Below are positions 33,405 to 42,516 of a stretch of DNA of 45,339 nt, piece after piece; the stretch's first letter is position 1, and each line of letters opens with the position of its first letter. The DNA comes from an uncultured Alistipes sp. (GTDB taxonomy: Bacteria > Bacteroidota > Bacteroidia > Bacteroidales > Rikenellaceae). A program made the translations under genes and the position numbers. The notes beneath the pieces were generated by a model. The model was not told where the DNA came from and did not search any database. It was given only the letters and a program-made list of their open reading frames with translations. The stretch covers positions 102,868 through 148,206 of the forward strand of contig CAJUAV010000005.1 of NCBI GenBank assembly GCA_910584485.1, written 5' to 3'.

Positions 33405-35438
33405 ATGGCAAGTTTAAACACCTTACGCACCAAGTTCGGCATCGTGTTGTCGATTATCATCGCCTTCGCCCTCTTGGCGTTCATTCTCTCCCTGAAGACC
33501 GAGATGGGCTTTTCGGGGAACGACCCCAAGGTCGGTGTGATCGACGGTGAGAAGATCACCTATTCGGAGTATTACGACCGTTACGAACAGATCAAGTCGC
33601 AGAGCGGCGTGCAGGAGAGCGACGAGCAGCAGTCGGCCATGCTGGCCAACGCCGTCTGGCAGTCGCTCGTCTCGAACTACGTCTTCGAACCGGGGCTGGC
33701 CAAGATGGGGCTGCGCCTGACCGACGCCGAGCGCCTGGCGCTGTTGAGCGGCGAGCAGTTCTCGCAGACGCTCTACAACTATTTCGCCGATCCCCGCACG
33801 GGCGAGTACAACGTGGCTGCCGTCAGCAATTTCCTGACGCAGGCCGACGCCGATCCCCAGGCCGCTGCCGCCTGGAAGCAGCTCTCCGATCAGCTGCGCC
33901 TCGAGACGATGATGACCAAGTACTACGGGCTGGTGCGCGGCGGTGCCTACGTGAACAAGCTGGAGGTGGCCAACGGCCGCAAGGCTGCCAACGAGACCTA
34001 TGCCGGAAAGTGGACGGGCAAGCGCTACGCCGAGGTGCCCGACTCGCTCTTCACGGTTTCGTCGAGCGAGATCAAGGCCTACTACAACGCCCATAAGAAC
34101 GCCTACAAGCGCCTGCCGTCGCGCACGCTCTCCTACGTACTCTTCGAGGTGAGCCCGACGGACGAGGATATGCAGAAGCTCGAGCAGGAGGTGAAGATGG
34201 TCGGCGAGGAGTTCGCCGTAGCCGCCGATCCGAAGGCGTTCGCGCGCGGCAACCGCTTCGGCACGATCGCCGAGAACTACGTGCCCGCCGCCCGTCTGAC
34301 GGGTGACGAGGCCGAGGCGCTCATGGCGGGCAAGACCTACGGTCCCGTGCTGAAGAACAACGAGTGGACGATGGCCCGCGCACTCGACACGAAGACGGTG
34401 CCCGACTCGCTCGGCATCCGCCACATCGTACTCTCCTACACGCAGGAGGAGCTGGCCGACAGCCTGCTGACGGCGCTGCGCCGCGGCGGCGATTTCGCCG
34501 AGGCCGCACGTCAGCACTCGCTCGCCGAGACGGGTGCCGCCGGCGGCGAGGTGGGCGTGATGCCCTTCTCGGCCTTCACGGGCGATTTCGTGGCGGCGCT
34601 GGCTTCGGCCAAGCAGGGCGACATCGTGAAGATCGCGTCGGGCGACGCGATCCAGCTCATGCAGATCTATCGTGCGGGCAAGCCCGAGAAACACGTGCAG
34701 GTCGCTTCGATCACCTATCCCGTCGAGGCGTCGAGCGCCACGCGCCGTCAGGTGCATGCGCAGGCGGGCACCTTCACCGTAAACGCCAAGAAGGGCGGCG
34801 AGGAGGCCTTCGAAGAGGCGGCTGCGACGGCTGCCGTCACGCCTCGTACGGCGACCCTCGTGCAGGGCGATCGTACGCTCCGCGGCCTGGAGGATTCGCG
34901 CGAGGTGGCCCGCTGGGCCTACGGCGCCGAGGAGGGCGACCTCTCGGAGATCTTCAAGGTGGGCGGCGACTACGTGATCGCCCGTCTGACCGAGATCGAC
35001 GACGATACCTACACGGATCCCCGCAAGGTGGCCGCACAGATTCGTCAGCAGCTGCTGCGCGACAAGAAATTCGACTACATCAAGGGGCAGATGAGCGGTT
35101 CGACGCTCGAGGAGATCGCTGCGGGCTTCGGCTCGGAGGTGGGCGATTTCTCGGACGTATCGTTCGGTGCCTACTACATGGCAGGCCCCGGGCTGGAGCC
35201 GCGCGTGATCGGCGCCATCGCCACGACCACGGAGCAGGGCAAGGTATCGGAGCCCGTGAAGGGTCTTTCGGGCCTCTACGTCTTCCGCGTGGATGCGATC
35301 GACACGGAGGATGCCCAGAGCACCGAGGCGGAGCAGGTACGCGCCCAGGCCGTGTTGGAGAGCATGGTGGGCCAGTACGCCTTGCAGGCTGTTCAGCAGA
35401 TGGCCGAGATCGAGGACCTGCGCGGCAAGTATTTCTAA
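33405..35438 (+). CDS. PpiD-like membrane-anchored peptidyl-prolyl isomerase
   Basis: A 677-residue periplasmic chaperone anchored by an N-terminal membrane helix (about 10-28, FGIVLSIIIAFALLAFILSL). A SurA/PpiD N-terminal helical domain follows (about 45-230). A parvulin domain lies at about 325-425 (SLGIRHIVLSYTQEELADSL, GGEVGVMPFSAFTGDF), and a second, weaker parvulin-like part comes after. It assists folding of outer-membrane and secreted proteins leaving the Sec channel. It has its own promoter and a strong terminator, and closes the envelope gene cluster. Confidence 0.92.
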   Translation: MASLNTLRTKFGIVLSIIIAFALLAFILSLKTEMGFSGNDPKVGVIDGEKITYSEYYDRYEQIKSQSGVQESDEQQSAMLANAVWQSLVSNYVFEPGLAKMGLRLTDAERLALLSGEQFSQTLYNYFADPRTGEYNVAAVSNFLTQADADPQAAAAWKQLSDQLRLETMMTKYYGLVRGGAYVNKLEVANGRKAANETYAGKWTGKRYAEVPDSLFTVSSSEIKAYYNAHKNAYKRLPSRTLSYVLFEVSPTDEDMQKLEQEVKMVGEEFAVAADPKAFARGNRFGTIAENYVPAARLTGDEAEALMAGKTYGPVLKNNEWTMARALDTKTVPDSLGIRHIVLSYTQEELADSLLTALRRGGDFAEAARQHSLAETGAAGGEVGVMPFSAFTGDFVAALASAKQGDIVKIASGDAIQLMQIYRAGKPEKHVQVASITYPVEASSATRRQVHAQAGTFTVNAKKGGEEAFEEAAATAAVTPRTATLVQGDRTLRGLEDSREVARWAYGAEEGDLSEIFKVGGDYVIARLTEIDDDTYTDPRKVAAQIRQQLLRDKKFDYIKGQMSGSTLEEIAAGFGSEVGDFSDVSFGAYYMAGPGLEPRVIGAIATTTEQGKVSEPVKGLSGLYVFRVDAIDTEDAQSTEAEQVRAQAVLESMVGQYALQAVQQMAEIEDLRGKYF

Positions 35439-35462
35439 CGTATAGTTGTCGACTGTCTGTCG

Positions 35463-35506
35463 AAAAAACGGACGACCCCGAGGTGCGGGGCCGTCCGTTT
35501 TTTTTG
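35463..35506 (+). terminator. Terminator of the PpiD-like gene
   Basis: An ACGGACG...CGTCCGT stem with one mismatch and a CCCC/GGGG top (35468-35479 with 35487-35498) is flanked by A5 and T8. It is strong on the plus strand and could also stop minus-strand read-through. Confidence 0.9.
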
Positions 35507-35568
35507 TCGGTGGAGGGCGGGTACGTACGTATGTCCGATGCGGCCGCTTCGCAGGCTGCGTGAGCGCA

Positions 35569-36030
35569 CTTCGACCTTGCGGAGGTGGGGCGGCTTTCGG
35601 CGACAAGGATTCGATGTATGGCGGGTTTTCGACCTCTGCGAGGTCGGCGGGGCGTCCTGTTGGAACGGAATTTTGCGGCGGAGGTCTCTCGACCGGCTTT
35701 CGGCTGTCTTTGCATGCCGCACGGCTCGATGACGCGACCATCGGCGGGTTGCAGCTTTCGGCTGTCTTTGCATGCCGAACGGTTTGATTGCGCGGCCATC
35801 GGCGGGCCGCACTTTGCGGCGACAAGGGCTCGATGGATAGCAGGTTTTCGACCTCGCAGAGGTCGGCGGGCCGCAGCTTTCGGCGGCGAAGGCCCGCAGC
35901 TCACAGAATGTTCGTTGCGAGCGCTTCGCAAGCTGCGTCCCGAGCAACGGTGTGTGCCGCGTATTGATACCCTGTGTTGCGGACGGCAACTCCTGTTGCG
36001 TGCGCTTTACAAGCTGCGTCCCTTGTTGAG
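35569..36030 (+). repeat. Mosaic intergenic repeat cluster between convergent genes
   Basis: The densest cluster of the family in the window. Hairpin modules lie at 35569-35597, 35628-35653, 35724-35754, 35783-35810 and 35847-35876. Their stems differ (GACCTC/GAGGTC, GATG/CATC, GAT.GC/GCCATC) but stay paired, and the right flank CGGCGGGCCGCAGCTTTCGG is kept. A GCGGGCC...GGCCCGC hairpin follows at 35868-35897, then the CTTCGCAAGCTGCGTCCCG module at 35924-35942 and a variant near 36003-36022. The phrase GGCTGTCTTTGCATGCCG occurs twice (from 35702 and from 35760). No gene is supported. Confidence 0.8.
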
Positions 36031-36074
36031 GGCGTTCGCGAGTGCCACAGCTGCGTAGCCGACACTCCTTCCCG

Positions 36075-36117
36075 AAAACGATCGAGGCGGCTCCGCAACA
36101 GGTAGCCGCCTCGATCG
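36075..36117 (-). terminator. Terminator of aspS
   Basis: A 14-bp perfect stem (36079-36092 with 36104-36117) with an 11-nt loop is followed on the minus strand by TTTT. It lies 16 bp after the aspS stop codon. The T run is short but the stem is very strong. Confidence 0.8.
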
Positions 36118-36132
36118 GAATCGAATGCTCGT

Positions 36133-37887
36133 TTATGCTTTCGGTGCAACGAGCGACAGACACAGCTCGTCGAGCTGCGTTTGGTCGATCGCCGAGGGGG
36201 CGTCGAGCATCACGTCGCGTCCCGCGTTGTTCTTCGGGAAGGCGATGAAATCGCGGATCGAGTCCGAGCCGCCGAAGAGCGAGCAGAGACGGTCGAATCC
36301 GAAGGCGAGACCGCCGTGCGGGGGTGCGCCGAACTTGAAGGCGTTCATGAGGAAGCCGAACTGCTCCTGCGCCCGTTCGGGCGTGAATCCGAGGCATTTG
36401 AAGATCGTCGCCTGGAGCTTCGCATCGTGGATGCGGATCGAGCCGCCGCCGATCTCCGTGCCGTTGCAGACGAAATCGTAGGCATTGGCGCGCACCCGTC
36501 CCGGGTCGCTTTCGAGGTAGTCGACGTCTTCGGGCTTGGGCGAGGTGAAGGGATGGTGCATGGCGTAGAAGCGCTGCGTTTCGTCGTCCCACTCGAACAT
36601 CGGGAAATCGACCACCCACAGCGGCGCGAACTGCTTCGGATCGCGCAGCCCCAGCTGGCGGCCCACCTCCAGGCGCAGGGCGCAGAGCTGCGTCAGCGCC
36701 TTGAATTTCGGGCCGCAGAGGATCAGCACCAGATCGCCCGCCTTGGCGCCGCAGCGGTCGGCCAGGGCGCGCACCTCGTCGGAGGTGAAGAATTTGTCGA
36801 CCGACGATTTGACCGCATCGGCCTCGACGCGGATCCAGATAAGCCCCTTGGCGCCTACCTGCGGTCGTTTGACGAACTCCGTGAGGGCATCGATCTGCTT
36901 GCGCGTGTAGGCGGCGCAACCCGTGGCGGCGAAGCCCGTGACGTACTCCGCATCGTCGAAGACGGAGAAGCCGTGCCCCTTCGCCAGGTCGGTCAGGTCG
37001 GCGAACTCCATGCCGAAACGCAGGTCGGGTTTGTCCGAACCGTATTTCTCCATCGCCTCGATCCACGGCATGCGGCGGAAGGGCTCCGTAAAGTCGATCC
37101 CCATCACCTCGCGGAACATGTGCTTGGCCCAGCGCTCGAAGGTGGCGATGATGTCCTCCTGTTCGACGAAGGCCATTTCGCAGTCGATCTGCGTGAACTC
37201 GGGCTGACGGTCGGCGCGCAGGTCCTCGTCGCGGAAACAGCGCACGATCTGGAAATAGCGGTCGTAACCCGCCACCATCAACAGCTGCTTGAGCGTCTGC
37301 GGCGACTGCGGCAGGGCGTAGAACTGGTTGGGATTCATGCGGCTCGGCACGACGAAATCGCGGGCGCCCTCGGGCGTCGACCCCACCAGATAGGGGGTCT
37401 CGATCTCGAGGAAGCCCTCGCTGTCGAGGAAGCGGCGGATCTCCTGCGCCATCTTGTGCCGCAGGATCATGTTGCGCTGCAGGGGCGGACGACGCAGGTC
37501 GAGGTAGCGGTATTTCATGCGCAGGTCGTCGCCGCCGTCCGACTGCTCCTCGATCGTAAAGGGCGGCGTCTGCGCCTCGTTCAGCACGACGATCGACGTG
37601 GCGGCCACCTCGATTTCGCCCGTTGGCATCTTCGGATTCTTCGATTCGCGCTCCAGCACGCGGCCCGTCACCTGAAGCACCCATTCGCGTCCCACGCGGA
37701 GAGCCGTTTCGCGCACGGAGGCTTCGCTGTGCTCTTCGACGACGATCTGCGTCAGGCCGTAGCGGTCGCGCAGGTCGATGAAGGTCATCGCACCCAGGTT
37801 GCGCACCTTCTGGACCCAGCCGGCGAGGGTGACCGTTTCGTTCACGTTTGCGACCCGAAGCGAGCCGCAGGTATGAGTTCTGTACAT
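36133..37887 (-). CDS. Aspartyl-tRNA synthetase
   Basis: A 584-residue class II synthetase that charges tRNA-Asp. It has an N-terminal OB-fold anticodon-binding domain (about 1-110), then the catalytic core with motif 1 around PSRMNPNQFYALPQSPQTLK, motif 2 FRDEDLRADRQPEFTQID (about 218-235) and motif 3 GLAFGFDRL. A bacterial GAD insert lies between motifs 2 and 3. Start chosen at MYRTHTCGSLR. The frame stays open for 12 more codons upstream, but that extension runs into the promoter spacer. It faces the PpiD-like gene across the repeat cluster and has its own terminator. Confidence 0.96.
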   Translation of the reverse strand: MYRTHTCGSLRVANVNETVTLAGWVQKVRNLGAMTFIDLRDRYGLTQIVVEEHSEASVRETALRVGREWVLQVTGRVLERESKNPKMPTGEIEVAATSIVVLNEAQTPPFTIEEQSDGGDDLRMKYRYLDLRRPPLQRNMILRHKMAQEIRRFLDSEGFLEIETPYLVGSTPEGARDFVVPSRMNPNQFYALPQSPQTLKQLLMVAGYDRYFQIVRCFRDEDLRADRQPEFTQIDCEMAFVEQEDIIATFERWAKHMFREVMGIDFTEPFRRMPWIEAMEKYGSDKPDLRFGMEFADLTDLAKGHGFSVFDDAEYVTGFAATGCAAYTRKQIDALTEFVKRPQVGAKGLIWIRVEADAVKSSVDKFFTSDEVRALADRCGAKAGDLVLILCGPKFKALTQLCALRLEVGRQLGLRDPKQFAPLWVVDFPMFEWDDETQRFYAMHHPFTSPKPEDVDYLESDPGRVRANAYDFVCNGTEIGGGSIRIHDAKLQATIFKCLGFTPERAQEQFGFLMNAFKFGAPPHGGLAFGFDRLCSLFGGSDSIRDFIAFPKNNAGRDVMLDAPSAIDQTQLDELCLSLVAPKA

Positions 37888-37927
37888 GGATGTATGTTTT
37901 TGTGTTCGTTTTTCGCGTGACAACCTG

Positions 37928-37935
37928 CAAATTTA
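37928..37935 (-). promoter_or_regulatory. -7 box of aspS
   Basis: The minus strand reads TAAATTTG, an exact TAnnTTTG, 40 bp before the start codon. No clear TTTG is found about 20 bp upstream, where the DNA is AT-rich. Confidence 0.65.
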
Positions 37936-38020
37936 GCTATTTTTATGTTATTTTTGTCGGCCGCCGCGAAAAAATCCGCCGCTTCGGACGGGAACGGCCG
38001 GTTTGTGCGGCGTCGCATGG

Positions 38021-38171
38021 TTCGGTCCCGTAAGGGATCGGCGGGTCGCAGCTTCATCCCGAGAGCGGGTTCGTGTGGTGCCGCATGATTCGATGGCGCA
38101 GCTATCGGCGGGTCGCAGCTTCGCCCCTGCGAAGGCCCGCATGGAGCGTCCTTTCGCAAGCTGCGGCCCGA
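38021..38171 (+). repeat. Mosaic intergenic repeat upstream of tadA
   Basis: Two hairpin modules, 38021-38055 (GGTCCC-gtaa-GGGATC) and 38089-38119 (GATGGC-gca-GCTATC), each followed by CGGCGGGTCGCAGCTTC. The second continues into GAAGGCCCGCATG (38131-38143) and CTTTCGCAAGCTGCGGCCCG (38151-38170), giving the full module order in one short copy. It fills most of the gap between the divergent aspS and tadA genes, where no tadA promoter is seen. Confidence 0.8.
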
Positions 38172-38246
38172 ACACAACGTGTGTACCGTTTGCCGCCGTC
38201 ACCTGCACCGAACCGCCCCCTGCGGGCCCGAAAAAAGATACCTATC

Positions 38247-38702
38247 ATGACCGAACAGGAACAGTCGTCCGTTGACGAAAAGTACATGCGTCAGGCAATA
38301 AGCGAGGCGCGGCAGGCGTTAGCGAAACAGGAGGTGCCGATCGGTGCGGTGATCGTGAGCGAAGGGTGCGTCATCGGGCGGGGCCACAACCTCGTCGAGA
38401 CGTTGCAAGACCCCACGGCCCACGCCGAGATGCAGGCCCTGACGGCCGCCGCGACGACCCTCGGGGGCAAGTACCTGCCCCGCTGCACGCTCTATGTGAC
38501 GGTCGAGCCCTGCGTGATGTGCGCCGGAGCGATCGCCTGGGCGCAGGTCGGACGCGTGGTGTGGGGGGCCGACGACGCCAAACGCGGCTTCCGCAGCCGT
38601 TCGGAGCGGATTTTGCATCCCCGTACGGAGGTCGTGCGCGGCGTGCTGGCCGAGGAGTGCGAGGCTTTGATGAGCGATTTTTTCGCAGCCTTGCGCCGAT
38701 AG
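38247..38702 (+). CDS. TadA, tRNA adenosine deaminase
   Basis: A 151-residue zinc deaminase that converts A34 to inosine in tRNA-Arg(ACG). The zinc and catalytic residues are His59 and Glu61 (HAEMQAL) and Cys89/Cys92 (PCVMCAG). The start ATG 38247 gives a normal length. A longer frame upstream lies in repeat DNA and is rejected. No consensus promoter is found directly upstream. Confidence 0.94.
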   Translation: MTEQEQSSVDEKYMRQAISEARQALAKQEVPIGAVIVSEGCVIGRGHNLVETLQDPTAHAEMQALTAAATTLGGKYLPRCTLYVTVEPCVMCAGAIAWAQVGRVVWGADDAKRGFRSRSERILHPRTEVVRGVLAEECEALMSDFFAALRR

Positions 38703-38716
38703 AGCCCCTGCCGAAT

Positions 38717-38748
38717 TTGCGGGTTTGATTTTTTATGCCTAATTTTGT
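38717..38748 (+). promoter_or_regulatory. Promoter of the TPR gene
   Basis: TTTG at 38717-38720 and TAATTTTG at 38741-38748 with a 20-bp spacer, a good consensus match. The start codon is 64 bp after the -7 box. Confidence 0.8.
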
Positions 38749-38811
38749 CGCCAACGCGTCTCTTTCGGACGTCGGACGAACGGAATCTTGAAACTAACAA
38801 TGTATACCACC

Positions 38812-39756
38812 ATGAAAAAACTTTTCGTATCGGTTGTTGCGCTGCTGGCCGTATGCTCGCTCTCGGCGCAGGATGTAAAGACGATCTACAACGAGGGCGC
38901 CGCCGCATACGGTGCCAAGGACTACAAGACGGCTGCCGCGAAGTTCGAGCAGGTGATCGACCAGGGCATGGATGCCGAGGATGCCGCTTCGCTCGTGGCT
39001 ACGGCCAAGAGTGCGCTGCCGAAGTGCTATTTCCAGCTGGGCGGTCGCGCCATGATGGCCAAGCCGGCCGATTACGACGTCGCGCTGGCCAATTTCACGA
39101 AGGGTGCCGAGCTGGCCGAGCTCTACGGTGACGACGCACAGGCGACCAAGTGCAAGGGTTATGTGGCGAAGGTGTACCAGATCCGGGGCGGTACGGCTTT
39201 CAACGCCAAGGATTACGCTGCGGCAGCCGCCATCTTCGAGAAGGGCTATGAGGCCGATCCGAACAACACGGAGATGGCGCTGAACCTGGCGATGAGCTAT
39301 TGCGAGATGGGCGAGTTCGAGAAGGGCATGGACATCTACGAGGCCGTAGCCGCCAAGACCCACCCGAAATACCAGGCCGACGCCGCCAAGGCGAAGGAGA
39401 TGATGGCGCTCTATACGAACAACAAGGTCGCCGCTCTCCAGGGTGCGGGCGATTTCGATGCCATCATCGCGCTGGCCGACGCCCAACTGGCCAAGAACCC
39501 CGCGAGCCCGCTCTTCCAGCTGGTGCGCGTGCAGGCCTACCTCGGCAAGAAGGACTACGCGAAGGTGATCGAGACGGCTCCCGCCGCTGCCGAGGCGCAG
39601 ACCGACGAGGCCGACAAGAGCACGGTCTATTACCAGCTGGCTGCCGCCTACAACGCCCGCGAGCAGCGCGATCAGGCGATCGCCGCCTTCAAGAAAGTGA
39701 CGGCTGGTCCCGCCGCCGAGGCTGCCAAGGCTGCGCTGGCCGAGCTGCAGAAATAG
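38812..39756 (+). CDS. Secreted TPR-repeat protein
   Basis: A 314-residue exported protein. The signal peptide is MKKLFVSVVALLAVCSLSA/QDV, which sets the start at ATG 38812. The mature part is built of TPR helix pairs (NEGAAAYGAKDYKTAAAKFE, GTAFNAKDYAAAAAIFEKGY, YQLAAAYNAREQRDQAIAAF), seven or so in number, up to the last residues. It has its own promoter and terminator, so it is a single-gene unit. It probably binds partner proteins in the periplasm; no specific role is visible. Confidence 0.85.
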   Translation: MKKLFVSVVALLAVCSLSAQDVKTIYNEGAAAYGAKDYKTAAAKFEQVIDQGMDAEDAASLVATAKSALPKCYFQLGGRAMMAKPADYDVALANFTKGAELAELYGDDAQATKCKGYVAKVYQIRGGTAFNAKDYAAAAAIFEKGYEADPNNTEMALNLAMSYCEMGEFEKGMDIYEAVAAKTHPKYQADAAKAKEMMALYTNNKVAALQGAGDFDAIIALADAQLAKNPASPLFQLVRVQAYLGKKDYAKVIETAPAAAEAQTDEADKSTVYYQLAAAYNAREQRDQAIAAFKKVTAGPAAEAAKAALAELQK

Positions 39757-39777
39757 GCGCACCGCGTGCGACGAGCG

Positions 39778-39814
39778 AAGCGGATGTCCCGAAAAGGGGC
39801 ATCCGCTTTTTTTT
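39778..39814 (+). terminator. Terminator of the TPR gene
   Basis: A 13-bp stem with one G-T pair (39778-39790 with 39796-39808) is followed by eight T, beginning 22 bp after the stop codon. Confidence 0.9.
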
Positions 39815-39848
39815 CGTTTTGCGCTGCGGCGGTCGGTCATGAAGGCGC

Positions 39849-39879
39849 AAAAAAAAGCCCCCGAAACATCGGGGGCTTT
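39849..39879 (-). terminator. Terminator of the glutamine synthetase gene
   Basis: A 9-bp GC-rich stem (39856-39864 with 39869-39877) is followed on the minus strand by eight T. It lies 20 bp after the stop codon of the minus-strand gene and faces the TPR-gene terminator. Confidence 0.9.
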
Positions 39880-39898
39880 GCGTCGTTGGTCGCGGACG

Positions 39899-42079
39899 CT
39901 ATCGCAGGAAGAGCAGTTCGCGGTATTTCGGCAGCGGCCACAGCTGGTCGTCGACGATCTCTTCGAGCTTGTCGACGTGGTGGCGGATCTCGTCGAAGAA
40001 GACGGCCACCGTGTCGTGGTAGGCGATCGCCTTGGCGCGCATCTCCTCGATGCGGTTGGCCTTCTTGCGCGCCTCGATCATCTCGTAGGTGAGCTGCTGG
40101 ATGGCGGCCGTGTGGTCCTGGATGCGCTTGATGAGGGCGATGTCCGACGCGGGGTTGAGGCCCGCGATCTGGGACATCTTGTAGACCTTGTCGAGCAGCA
40201 TCGCCTCGTAGTTCGAGGCGGTCGGGACGATGTGGTTCATCGTCAGGTCGCCCAGCACGCGTCCCTCGATCTGGATCTTCTTGACGTAGGTCTCCCACTT
40301 GACCTCGGTGCGCGCTTCGAGCTCGACCTTCGAGTAGACGCCCATGGCGTCGAACATCGCGATCGTCTGCTCGTCGAGGTAGCGATCGAAGATCAGCGGC
40401 GTCGAGGTTTCGCAGTCGAGACCGCGGCGGGCCGCTTCGGCCTTCCACTCCTCCGAGTAGCCGTTGCCGTCGAAGCGGATCGCGGCGCAGGCCTTGATCT
40501 TCGCCTTGAGCACCTCGTAGATGGCCTTCTCCTTCTTGATGCCCGCCTCGATCTTGGCGTCGACGGCCGCCTTGAACTCCGTCAGCTCGGCTGCGACGGC
40601 CGTGTTGAGGGTGATGATCGCCTCGGCGCAGTTGTCCGACGAACCCACGGCGCGGAACTCGAAACGGTTGCCCGTGAAGGCGAACGGCGAGGTGCGGTTG
40701 CGGTCGGTGTTGTCGCGGAAGAGGGTGGGGATGTGCGAAATGCCGCTCATCTTGAAGACCCCCTTGGCGTCGAAGCGGATGTCGTTGTCGCTCTTCGAGG
40801 CGGCGAGCTTGTCGAGCACGGCCGAAATCTGTGTGCCGAGGAAGGTCGAGATAATGGCCGGAGGGGCCTCGTTGGCACCCAGACGGTGGGCGTTGGTGGC
40901 GCTCATGATGGCCGCCTTCAGCAGGCCGTTGTGCTTGTGGACGGCCGAAATGACGTTGACGAGGAAGGTGATGAACTGGAGGTTCTCCGAAGCGCTCTTG
41001 CCTGGGCCCATGAGGTTGACGCCCGTGTCGGTGCCGAGCGACCAGTTGTTGTGCTTGCCCGAGCCGTTGATCCCCTTGAAGGGCTTCTCGTGCAGCAGCA
41101 CGCGGAAGCGGTGGCGGCGGGCGATCTTGTCCATGACGGTCATCAGCAGCTGGTTGTGGTCGTTGGCGAGGTTCGCCTCCTCGTAGACGGGCGCCAGCTC
41201 GAACTGGTTGGGGGCCACCTCGTTGTGGCGCGTCTTGACGGGAATGCCGAGCTTCAGGCACTCGTATTCGAGGTCGCGCATGAAGGCGATCACGCGCGTC
41301 GGGATGGCGCCGAAATAGTGGTCTTCGAGCTGCTGGTTCTTGGCCGATTCGTGCCCCATGAGGGTGCGGCCCGTCAGCATCAGGTCGGGACGGACGGCCC
41401 ACAGGCTCTCGTCGACGAGGAAATACTCCTGCTCCCAGCCGAGGTAGGTGTAGACCTTCTGGACGTTGCGGTCGAAGTAGCGGCAGACCTCCGAGGCGGC
41501 CTTGTCGACGGCCGAGATGGCGCGCAGCAGGGGCACCTTGTAGTCGAGCGCCTCGCCCGTGTAGGCGATGAAGACGGTGGGGATGCAGAGGGTCGTGTCG
41601 ACGATGAAGGCGGGCGATGTGGGGTCCCAGGCCGAATAGCCGCGCGCCTCGAAGGTGTTGCGGATGCCGCCGTTGGGGAACGACGAGGCGTCGGGCTCCT
41701 GCTGGGCGAGCAGCTTGCCCGAGAACTCCTCGATGACGCCGCCCATGCCGTCGGGCTGCGCGAAGGCGTCGTGCTTCTCCGCCGTGCCGCCCGTGAGGGG
41801 CTGGAACCAGTGCGTGTAGTGGTCGGCGCCGTGCTCGAGGGCCCACTGGCGCATGCCGGCGGCGATCGAGTCGGCCACCTCGCGCGTCAGCGGCGTGCCG
41901 TTGACCATTGTGTCGGAGAGCGCCTCGAAGGTTTTTTTGTCGAGGTACTTGCGCATCGCGGCGCGACCGAAGACCTTGGCACCGAAATAGTCCGAAGGGC
42001 GTCCCTCGGGGACGCGTACGTCGACGGCGTTGTGGTTGATCGCGGCGTCGACCATCTTGAATCGGAGAAGGGAGGACAT
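39899..42079 (-). CDS. Glutamine synthetase type III
   Basis: A 726-residue GSIII enzyme, which joins ammonia to glutamate using ATP and forms double-ring dodecamers. Typical GSIII segments are FGAKVFGRAAMRKYL near the N-terminus, GWEQEYFLVD with metal-binding Glu, ARHNEVAPNQFE-type motif (here KTRHNEVAPNQFELAPVYEE), GKGINGSGKHNNWS-like ATP/glutamate motif (KGINGSGKHNNWSLGTDTG) and FTGNRFEFRAVGSS. Start chosen at MSSLLRFK (42079). The extra upstream codons overlap the promoter. Monocistronic, with its own -7 box and terminator. This is the usual main GS of Bacteroidota, controlled by nitrogen supply. Confidence 0.96.
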   Translation of the reverse strand: MSSLLRFKMVDAAINHNAVDVRVPEGRPSDYFGAKVFGRAAMRKYLDKKTFEALSDTMVNGTPLTREVADSIAAGMRQWALEHGADHYTHWFQPLTGGTAEKHDAFAQPDGMGGVIEEFSGKLLAQQEPDASSFPNGGIRNTFEARGYSAWDPTSPAFIVDTTLCIPTVFIAYTGEALDYKVPLLRAISAVDKAASEVCRYFDRNVQKVYTYLGWEQEYFLVDESLWAVRPDLMLTGRTLMGHESAKNQQLEDHYFGAIPTRVIAFMRDLEYECLKLGIPVKTRHNEVAPNQFELAPVYEEANLANDHNQLLMTVMDKIARRHRFRVLLHEKPFKGINGSGKHNNWSLGTDTGVNLMGPGKSASENLQFITFLVNVISAVHKHNGLLKAAIMSATNAHRLGANEAPPAIISTFLGTQISAVLDKLAASKSDNDIRFDAKGVFKMSGISHIPTLFRDNTDRNRTSPFAFTGNRFEFRAVGSSDNCAEAIITLNTAVAAELTEFKAAVDAKIEAGIKKEKAIYEVLKAKIKACAAIRFDGNGYSEEWKAEAARRGLDCETSTPLIFDRYLDEQTIAMFDAMGVYSKVELEARTEVKWETYVKKIQIEGRVLGDLTMNHIVPTASNYEAMLLDKVYKMSQIAGLNPASDIALIKRIQDHTAAIQQLTYEMIEARKKANRIEEMRAKAIAYHDTVAVFFDEIRHHVDKLEEIVDDQLWPLPKYRELLFLR

Positions 42080-42109
42080 GTTCGTTGGGTTGTTTTTTGG
42101 TTTACGATG

Positions 42110-42117
42110 CAAAGGTA
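42110..42117 (-). promoter_or_regulatory. -7 box of the glutamine synthetase gene
   Basis: The minus strand reads TACCTTTG, an exact consensus, 30 bp before the start codon. The -33 region has no clear TTTG, which may mean activator dependence. Confidence 0.7.
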
Positions 42118-42516
42118 AATCTTTTCGTTTTACGTTGTACTCCGAAATCGTGAATTTTTGCGGGTTGTGCGAAAAATCGGGTTGTTTTTCGGGGAAACGA
42201 GGTTGTTTTCGCGGTCGTACTCGGGAAATCTGGATCGATTTCGGGATTTTAGGTGCAATTTCGAGTATGTGTCTTCGAAAATAGTGATTCTCGATTTTAG
42301 GTATTTTGAGGGTGAATAGTTGAATATTGGTCGATAGTTCTTTTATTCTTGTTGTGTGGCGGGCGCGCGCTGCCCCTTTCCGGGCGGCGGAACGGCCAAC
42401 CCGCGTCGGGCCGCTCGTGTTGTCCCGCCGGCGGCGGCGAAGGCGGAGCGACGGCTGTGTCGCGCTCGGCGGGCGGGCTCCCTCCCGAAAAACGGCCGAA
42501 ATCGCCCGAACTGTTA
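42118..42516. other. Gap between divergent glutamine synthetase and mutA
   Basis: Apart from the promoters at either side, this stretch holds a GC-rich patch (42358-42510) with short inverted repeats and no supported gene. I looked for a cobalamin riboswitch because the next genes need B12, and I see no B12-box-like conserved core. Confidence 0.5.

Noticed and set aside
35435..36130. Extension of a minus-strand frame from the aspS region through the repeat cluster
   Set aside because: It is out of frame with AspRS and reads only repeat modules translated into Arg/Ala-rich peptide.
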